Origin: Ralstonia thomasii
GTDB lineage: Bacteria > Pseudomonadota > Gammaproteobacteria > Burkholderiales > Burkholderiaceae
Direction: 5' to 3' (one strand)
Length of the DNA stretch: 64,000 nucleotides
Assembly (NCBI RefSeq): GCF_958405895.1
Contig: NZ_CATZAR010000005.1
In this document: piece by piece, positions 58,646-64,000 of the stretch
Numbering within the stretch: position 1 is the stretch's first letter
Layout of the letters: each line of letters begins with the position of its first letter
Made by a program: the position numbers and the translations under genes
The notes under the pieces: generated by a model
Databases searched by the model: none
Told to the model about the DNA's origin: nothing
What the model saw: only the letters and a program-made list of their open reading frames with translations

Positions 58646-59405
58646 AACGATGCAGCATCATCAGCTTGACGTAGCGGTAATACGTGCCCTCGGCGTTCGA
58701 CACGGCCAGCATGAAGCCCTCGGCGCCATCGAGGAAACCCCGCTGGATGATGTACGTACGGATGAATGCCCATAGCCCGTGGCCGATGGCACTGCCCAAC
58801 GACGCGCGCTTGCCCTTGGCATAAGCCGCGGCCGCACCTGCGGTCGAATAATCGTTGGCCTTGTCGAGCGCAGCCTTCAGGTCGGGAATCGAATAATGGA
58901 TGATCGGGGCGCGGAAATCGCCCACCGTACCCTCGAAGACAAGGTGCGAGTGCACCGGCGCATCGAAGAACGTCACCTGCTCGCGCTTGAAGAAGCGACG
59001 AATGCGGTCCGGCCACCAGCCCGAATGCTTCATGAAGCGGCCACAAAAACTCGAGCTGCGCGGCATGGAGTAGACAGTGTGCGGACTGCCCGATTCCAGT
59101 ACGGCGATCATCTCGGCCCGCAACTCGGGACTGATGCGCTCGTCGGCATCCAGTGAGAGCACCCAGTCAGTGCGGGCTTCGCGCAACGCGCGGTTGGACT
59201 GCTCGCCGTAGCCGGGCCAGTCGGTCTCGAACACGCGCGCACCGAGTTGGCGACAGATGTCCTGCGTGCCGTCCGTGCTGCCCGAGTCGAAGACGATGAC
59301 ATCATCCGCCCAGTCGCGCACCGAGCGGATGCAGTCGCCGATATCGGCGGCTTCGTTCTTGGCGACGATGATGACGGCGAGCGTGGCTCGATTGGATGCA
59401 GGCAT
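58632..59405 (-). CDS. Glycosyltransferase family 2, WaaE/KdtX-like
   Basis: This 257-aa protein starts LAVIIVAKNEAADIGDCIRS and has DVIVFDSGSTDGTQDIC and a NRALREARTDWVLSLDADER segment with the metal-binding DAD. This resembles WaaE/KdtX enzymes, which add glucose to inner-core heptose. It acts at the cytoplasmic membrane. Confidence 0.88.
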   Translation of the reverse strand: MPASNRATLAVIIVAKNEAADIGDCIRSVRDWADDVIVFDSGSTDGTQDICRQLGARVFETDWPGYGEQSNRALREARTDWVLSLDADERISPELRAEMIAVLESGSPHTVYSMPRSSSFCGRFMKHSGWWPDRIRRFFKREQVTFFDAPVHSHLVFEGTVGDFRAPIIHYSIPDLKAALDKANDYSTAGAAAAYAKGKRASLGSAIGHGLWAFIRTYIIQRGFLDGAEGFMLAVSNAEGTYYRYVKLMMLHRYGKL

Positions 59406-59417
59406 GCGAAAACAGTC

Positions 59418-60698
59418 TCAGAAAACAGGAGCGGCGCCAAGCTGCTGCCGGCGCCGGTGAATATGCGCGGTGAACACGGCCACCATCACGCTATAGAACA
59501 CGACGGTCTGCGCGATGATCAGCATCACTTCGGTCAGCCCAAACAGTAGAAAGCCGACACAGAGCGTGAGACCCATCGCGCCCGTCGTCCGCAAGACGCG
59601 GTCGTCGCACAGCGCGGCGCGCAGAAAGTAGGCGGCGGGCACCAGGTACAACGCCAGCAATGCGCCGATGCCCAGCACGCCAAGCGTGGCGCCATTGTAT
59701 AGAAACTCATTGTGGGCATGCTCGAAGGCCGTCGCTTCCTGCGTGATCAGGCCCTCGGCGTGAATCGCCTTGAGAGCGGGCCCGAATTGGCCTCGCCCCA
59801 CCCCGGCTAATGGGTGGCGCGTCAACATCAGCGTGGCGGCTTTCCACAGCTGGAAACGGATGCCAACTGACGTGTTGGTCTGGCCGGCCTGATAGGCGTG
59901 GATGTCTTCCATGGCCTGGTCGAAGCGGGTACGGACCACACTGGACGATACGCATACGGCAATCAGGAACACGAAGAACAGCAACAAGGCCGTCAATCGC
60001 TTCTTCCAGCTCACATGCCGCAGCGTCGCCACGGCGATCAACAGCAGTACGGGGATTGCAATCCATCCGCCCCGCGCCTGCGACAGATACGATGCATAGA
60101 GCCCGGCACAGCCAGCTAACAGACGCAGCGCAATCAGGGCCCAGCCGTCATCTTCCGTCCAACCAATTGACATGAGGGCGAACAACGCCATCAGAAGCGA
60201 AAGGTTGCCAAACGGAATGGCATTGGAGAACGCCCCGACCATGCCAACTCGTCCCGCCCGCAATTCGAGATAAGCCCACACAGCTGAGGCAAGCGCGCCC
60301 GCAACGCAGCCCCACTGCACGCTCTCCAACTGCTTAGGCCGCAATTGCAACAGCGCAAACAGCGCCAAGCCGAACAGCCAGAGCCGCCCATAGGCAAACG
60401 GCACATTGCGCGGCGCGGCAGGGTTCAACTGCGCACTGATCAGCATCGCGGTCGGCATGGCCGCCATCGCCACAATCAACCAACGATGTTCACGCCACAT
60501 CGCTCGCAGTCGGCTCATGACCGCCGCAGGCGCGGACAGCATCCACCCGAACGCGGCGACCAGCAGCAGCGAAAACGACAGGAAGGCAGCGCCGCGCACA
60601 GACAGCATGAAAGCCGGGAGGATGGCGATTCCAAACACGGTCAGCGCCGCCGGTGCGCTTGCTATCAGCGTCCGGCCTCGTTGCATCAAGCTGCTCAT
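59418..60698 (-). CDS. O-antigen ligase family membrane protein
   Basis: This 426-aa protein has about eleven transmembrane helices and the Wzy_C/O-ligase region with the large periplasmic loop FQLWKAATLMLTRHPLAGVG followed by RGQFGPAL. Such enzymes join O-antigen to lipid A-core. The start overlaps the GT4 gene stop (ATGA). Position in an LPS locus supports ligase over polymerase, but the two cannot be told apart from sequence alone. Confidence 0.83.
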   Translation of the reverse strand: MSSLMQRGRTLIASAPAALTVFGIAILPAFMLSVRGAAFLSFSLLLVAAFGWMLSAPAAVMSRLRAMWREHRWLIVAMAAMPTAMLISAQLNPAAPRNVPFAYGRLWLFGLALFALLQLRPKQLESVQWGCVAGALASAVWAYLELRAGRVGMVGAFSNAIPFGNLSLLMALFALMSIGWTEDDGWALIALRLLAGCAGLYASYLSQARGGWIAIPVLLLIAVATLRHVSWKKRLTALLLFFVFLIAVCVSSSVVRTRFDQAMEDIHAYQAGQTNTSVGIRFQLWKAATLMLTRHPLAGVGRGQFGPALKAIHAEGLITQEATAFEHAHNEFLYNGATLGVLGIGALLALYLVPAAYFLRAALCDDRVLRTTGAMGLTLCVGFLLFGLTEVMLIIAQTVVFYSVMVAVFTAHIHRRRQQLGAAPVF

Positions 60699-61762
60699 CG
60701 CAACGTCCCCGCGCCAGGTGCAAGCGCCAGGAGCGCGTCGATGTGCGCAGCGATGCTCGGGTCATAGCGCAGGTGCTCACGCGGATTCGCCAAGCGCGCC
60801 TGCCCAGCCTGCGCACGGGCAACAGCTGCCTCAATCGTGCGCGCCAGCGTGGCTGGATCATCCAGGTCGAAGGTGGGTGCTCCTTCGACCGAGATCACCT
60901 CGGTGCAAGCGATATTGGCTGCCAGTACGGCAGGCGTGCCGCACAGCACGGACTCCACCCCAATCAGCCCGAACGGCTCGTAGTGCGAAGCGAGGATCGT
61001 GTAGTCCGCTGCGCGGTAGACGTTCTCGATGTCCTTGCGGTATCCCAGGTAGCGGATGTTGGGCGAGGACGAGGACACCGGGCGCCCGATGACCACCAGT
61101 TGCACCGGCAGATCCGTCTTGGAGAAGAACGCCTCCAGCAGCGGATAGCCCTTGCGCTTGTGGCTCGACGACGGGAACACAAACGTGACCCGATCCTTCG
61201 CGAAGCCAAGCTCATCGCGCAGGCGCTGGCGCTCTGCGTCATCCACCGGCGAGAACTTCGTCTCACTCACCGGGGGGTACACCGTCTTTACCTTGGCAGC
61301 GGGAATGTCGTAGTAGTCGAGCACTTCCTGCGCCATCAGTCGCGAGTGCGCAACGACGACGTGCGAGCGCACATAGTCTCGGCGCTCCAGCGCGATCTGC
61401 TGGCGATCCCAGAAGGCCGCCTTTTTTGAAAAGCTCTTGAGATAGCCGACGTGCGTGCCGCCACAAATAGCGATATCCGAAGCGCCCGTGCGATTGCAGC
61501 CGATCATCAGATCGATGTGCTCGCGCTTGGCCAGATGGCGCACGAGCCAGCCGAACGCGTGGTCATTCAATTTGCCGGGCAGCTTGCGCGTTGGCAATGC
61601 AACAGCCTTGACCTGGCGATATTCAGGAAGCGCCTTGTCCACCATCTTGGCGAAGAACACGGGACGGATGGCGCGCTCATGCAGGCCGCGCACCAGGTCC
61701 ATCGCGTAGCGCTCGCTGCCACCGCTGTAGCCCAGCGCGTTGCACGAGATTCCGACGTTCAT
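60695..61762 (-). CDS. Glycosyltransferase family 4 (WaaG-like)
   Basis: This 355-aa GT-B enzyme has ISCNALGYSGGSERYAMDL at the N-terminus and, in the C-terminal domain, FVFPSSSHKRKGYPLLEAFF and EPFGLIGVESVLCGTPAVLA, the family nucleotide-sugar site (E-x7-E). It resembles the core glucosyltransferase WaaG. It is the first gene of the leftward core cluster, which starts 84 bases from the dnaE stop. Confidence 0.88.
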   Translation of the reverse strand: MNVGISCNALGYSGGSERYAMDLVRGLHERAIRPVFFAKMVDKALPEYRQVKAVALPTRKLPGKLNDHAFGWLVRHLAKREHIDLMIGCNRTGASDIAICGGTHVGYLKSFSKKAAFWDRQQIALERRDYVRSHVVVAHSRLMAQEVLDYYDIPAAKVKTVYPPVSETKFSPVDDAERQRLRDELGFAKDRVTFVFPSSSHKRKGYPLLEAFFSKTDLPVQLVVIGRPVSSSSPNIRYLGYRKDIENVYRAADYTILASHYEPFGLIGVESVLCGTPAVLAANIACTEVISVEGAPTFDLDDPATLARTIEAAVARAQAGQARLANPREHLRYDPSIAAHIDALLALAPGAGTLR

Positions 61763-61818
61763 GGATGCTTTAGTAATAATCGTATTGAGACCGCAGTCGT
61801 GCCGAGCCTACGCCCGGC

Positions 61819-61839
61819 GATGGCGCCCCCCGCGCCATC
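61819..61839 (-). terminator. GC-rich hairpin after dnaE
   Basis: GATGGCGC and GCGCCATC arms flank a five-base loop, 8-27 bases beyond the dnaE stop on the minus strand. No T-run follows, so termination may be weak or the transcript may continue into the LPS genes. Confidence 0.45.
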
Positions 61840-61845
61840 TTCGAA

Positions 61846-64000
61846 CTACTCGTACACCGTTGCCACGTTCTCGGCATTGAGCGCCTGACGCAGCGCGGCG
61901 ATCGCCGCTTCGCTCGGAACAATGCGCCACGCATCGCCGAGCACCGCTTCGCAGCGTGCCTGCTCACAAACGTAGTTGATGCGTACCGAGACGCCATTGC
62001 CATCGGCCGCCACATGCGGCGAGAGCAGATCACGCAGCTTGGCCGCCGTTGAATCGCCATTCATCGACAGCCGGATCGCCCGCGCGAACTTGGCGCGCGC
62101 CTGCGTCATGTCCATGACCGACTCGGCTGTCACGCGCACGCCGCCAGTGAACATGTCATGGCGGGCGCTGCCCTGAACGATCAGCACTTCGTCTTCCTTG
62201 AACAGCGCGCGGTTGGCCTCGAAAACTTCGTTGAAGACCGTCACCTCGGTGGCTTCGCTGGCGGAGCCGTCGTCGAGCATCACGATCAGCATCTTGCCGC
62301 GCTGCGTCATCTGGGTGCGCTGGCCTACGATCACGCCGGCCACGGTCTTGTTGCGCGCATCGCGGTTGCCGTAGCCGCCCCCGTTGCCCTTGTCGGTCAC
62401 TTCGCGCGCCAGATCGGCCAGCGTCGTGCGTGCGAAGCGGCGCACCTCGTCACGGCATTCATCGAACAGGTGACCAGAAAGGTAAAAACCCAGCGCCTGC
62501 TTTTCTTCCTGCAGCTTGCGCTTGGTGGTCCAGGCCGGTTCGTCGACGAGTTCAGGGCGATGCTGCTCGGCATCGTCGCCGCTCATCAGATCGAACAGCG
62601 ACACCTGGTTGGCAGCGGCTGCCTTCTGCTCTGCGGCTTCCATGGCCAAGCCGATCGAAGCGAGCAGCTGCGCGCGGTTGGCGTTGAGGCTGTCGAAGGC
62701 GCCGGCGCGCACCAGCGCTTCGATCGTGCGGCGATTGACCTGGCGGCGGTCGACGCGTTCGCAGAAGTCAAACAAGTCCTTGAACGGGCCGTCTTCGCGT
62801 GCCCGCAGGATGTCCTCAATCGCGCCCTGGCCGCTGCCCTTCACGCCGCCCAGGCCGTAGCGGATGGTCTTGGCGTCGGTCGGTGCAAAACGATACTGGC
62901 TTGCGTTGATATCCGGCGGCAGCACGGTCAGTCCGTTCTTGCCTCGGGCATCGTCGTAGAGGATCTTCACCTTGTCGGTGTCGTCCATGGCCAGCGACAT
63001 GTTGGCTGCCATGAATTCGGCCGGGTGATGCGCCTTGAGCCACGCCGTGTAATACGCCAGCAGCGCATACGCGGCCGCGTGCGACTTGTTGAAGCCGTAG
63101 CCCGCGAACTTCTCCATCAGGTCGAAGATTTCATCGGCCTTTTCGGTGGAGAGCCCGTCCTTGGCTGCGCCCGCACGGAACAGCGCGCGGTGCTCGGCCA
63201 TTTCTTCGGCCTTCTTCTTACCCATCGCTCGGCGCAGCAAGTCGGCGCCGCCGAGCGAGTAACCGCCCACGATCTGCGCCATCTGCATCACCTGCTCCTG
63301 GTAGACCATGATGCCGTAGGTCTCCTTGAGCACCGGCTCGACGCGCGGATCGGGGTACTCCACCTTCTCGCGGCCGTGCTTACGTGCGCAGAAGCTGGGG
63401 ATCAGGTCCATCGGGCCCGGGCGATACAGCGCCACGAGGGCGATGATGTCCTCAAAGCGGTCAGGCTTGGCGTCCTTCAGCATGCCCTGCATGCCGCGGC
63501 TTTCCAGCTGGAACACGGCGACCGTGTTGGCCGTCTTCAGGATGTCGAACGCCTTCTTGTCCGTCAGCGGAATGTGGCTGCAGTTCCAATCCGCCTTGGA
63601 CGGATCGAGCATGCGGATGTAGCGCTCGGCCCAGTCAAGGATCGTGAGTGTGGTCAGGCCCAAGAAGTCGAACTTGACCAGGCCGACAGCTTCCACATCA
63701 TCTTTGTCGTACTGACTGACGACGCCGGCATCTTCACCGCCTTGCGTGTAGAGCGGGCAGAAGTCGGTCAACTTGCCCGGGGCGATCAGCACACCGCCCG
63801 CGTGCATGCCGACGTTACGCGTCATGCCTTCTACGCGTTGGGCGAGTTCCAGGAGCTGCTTGACCTCTTCTTCGTTGGCTTCGCGCTCGGCCAGCAGCGG
63901 CTCTTCCTTCTTGGCTTCTTCCAGTGTGACGAGCTTGCCCGGCTTGAACGGGATCAGCTTGGCCACGCCATCAACGAAGTTGTAGCCGAGATCGAGCACG
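61846..64000 (-). CDS. dnaE: DNA polymerase III alpha subunit, C-terminal part (cut by window edge)
   Basis: About 717 codons of the catalytic subunit are present, from the palm/finger region to the C-terminus; the 5' end lies beyond 64000. Family blocks include MHAGGVLIAPGKLTDFCPLY, VGLVKFDFLGLTTL, GPMDLIPSFCARKHGREKVE and KSHAAAYALLAYYTAWLKAH, plus the OB-fold near the C-terminus. It replicates the chromosome. Confidence 0.97.
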   Translation of the reverse strand, partial: VLDLGYNFVDGVAKLIPFKPGKLVTLEEAKKEEPLLAEREANEEEVKQLLELAQRVEGMTRNVGMHAGGVLIAPGKLTDFCPLYTQGGEDAGVVSQYDKDDVEAVGLVKFDFLGLTTLTILDWAERYIRMLDPSKADWNCSHIPLTDKKAFDILKTANTVAVFQLESRGMQGMLKDAKPDRFEDIIALVALYRPGPMDLIPSFCARKHGREKVEYPDPRVEPVLKETYGIMVYQEQVMQMAQIVGGYSLGGADLLRRAMGKKKAEEMAEHRALFRAGAAKDGLSTEKADEIFDLMEKFAGYGFNKSHAAAYALLAYYTAWLKAHHPAEFMAANMSLAMDDTDKVKILYDDARGKNGLTVLPPDINASQYRFAPTDAKTIRYGLGGVKGSGQGAIEDILRAREDGPFKDLFDFCERVDRRQVNRRTIEALVRAGAFDSLNANRAQLLASIGLAMEAAEQKAAAANQVSLFDLMSGDDAEQHRPELVDEPAWTTKRKLQEEKQALGFYLSGHLFDECRDEVRRFARTTLADLAREVTDKGNGGGYGNRDARNKTVAGVIVGQRTQMTQRGKMLIVMLDDGSASEATEVTVFNEVFEANRALFKEDEVLIVQGSARHDMFTGGVRVTAESVMDMTQARAKFARAIRLSMNGDSTAAKLRDLLSPHVAADGNGVSVRINYVCEQARCEAVLGDAWRIVPSEAAIAALRQALNAENVATVYE

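Overview
The window is high-GC betaproteobacterial DNA, most likely a Ralstonia species. The evidence is the gene content and order (yebC-purD-hemF-nadD-rsfS-rlmH-maf-rng, the pxpBCA pyroglutamate operon, msbA with an LPS-core locus, dnaE) and the character of the proteins. No database search was possible.

Region 1, about 1-22.2 kb, is one arm of a lambda-like prophage in mirror image. At the extreme left an IS66-family element (right end at base 103) has inserted into a replication gene. A leftward operon runs cro, a tR1-like terminator, cII, an Rmf-like small gene, a 53-aa gene and rep. A rightward cI repressor gene is followed by a small membrane protein and a lipoprotein. Operator-like palindromes lie between cro and cI, and again ahead of a long rightward operon that starts at 3160. 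That operon carries, in order: small phage genes; the first target gene of a diversity-generating retroelement (DGR); an array of three Y-RNA-like non-coding RNAs, two of which contain a circularly permuted tRNA-like module; a Ro60/TROVE protein; an HNH nuclease; lipoprotein and membrane genes; a KTSC protein; ERF and YqaJ recombination proteins; the DGR core (two more target genes, avd, template repeat, reverse transcriptase); a C5 cytosine methyltransferase; an SNF2-helicase/DNA-methyltransferase fusion; many short accessory genes, one of them frameshifted; and an AlpA/excisionase-like protein. No integrase, structural or lysis genes are visible, so the rest of the prophage lies to the left or is lost.

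The DGR is the standout system. One template (13168-13265) matches three variable regions (4380-4474, 11872-11969, 12510-12607). Inside the aligned core every difference from the template, 16, 17 and 18 substitutions respectively, falls on a template adenine. The first variable region is about 8.7 kb from the template, and its gene ends 8 bases before the Y-RNA array. The targets are small C-type-lectin/DUF1566-like proteins without signal peptides, encoded in an early-type operon and not among tail genes.

Region 2, about 22.2-26.4 kb, is a boundary zone. It holds a leftward HTH regulator, a PAS-LuxR regulator, a C4/P4-CI-like antisense RNA with complementary downstream sequences, and Ralstonia-type hypothetical proteins.

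Region 3, 26.4-64 kb, is ordinary chromosome. A leftward pyroglutamate-use operon (pxpB, pxpC, pxpA, DUF969, DUF979, a TRAP-type binding protein, pcp) comes first. It is followed by an MFS drug pump, a BMP-type nucleoside ABC transporter, a YkvA protein, qor/mgsA/SDR/EamA genes, an NCS1 permease with upp, a HerA-like ATPase, yebC, purD, and the hemF-nadD-rsfS-rlmH-maf-rng block. An AhpD-like protein, msbA, five LPS glycosylation or ligase genes and the 3' part of dnaE complete the window.
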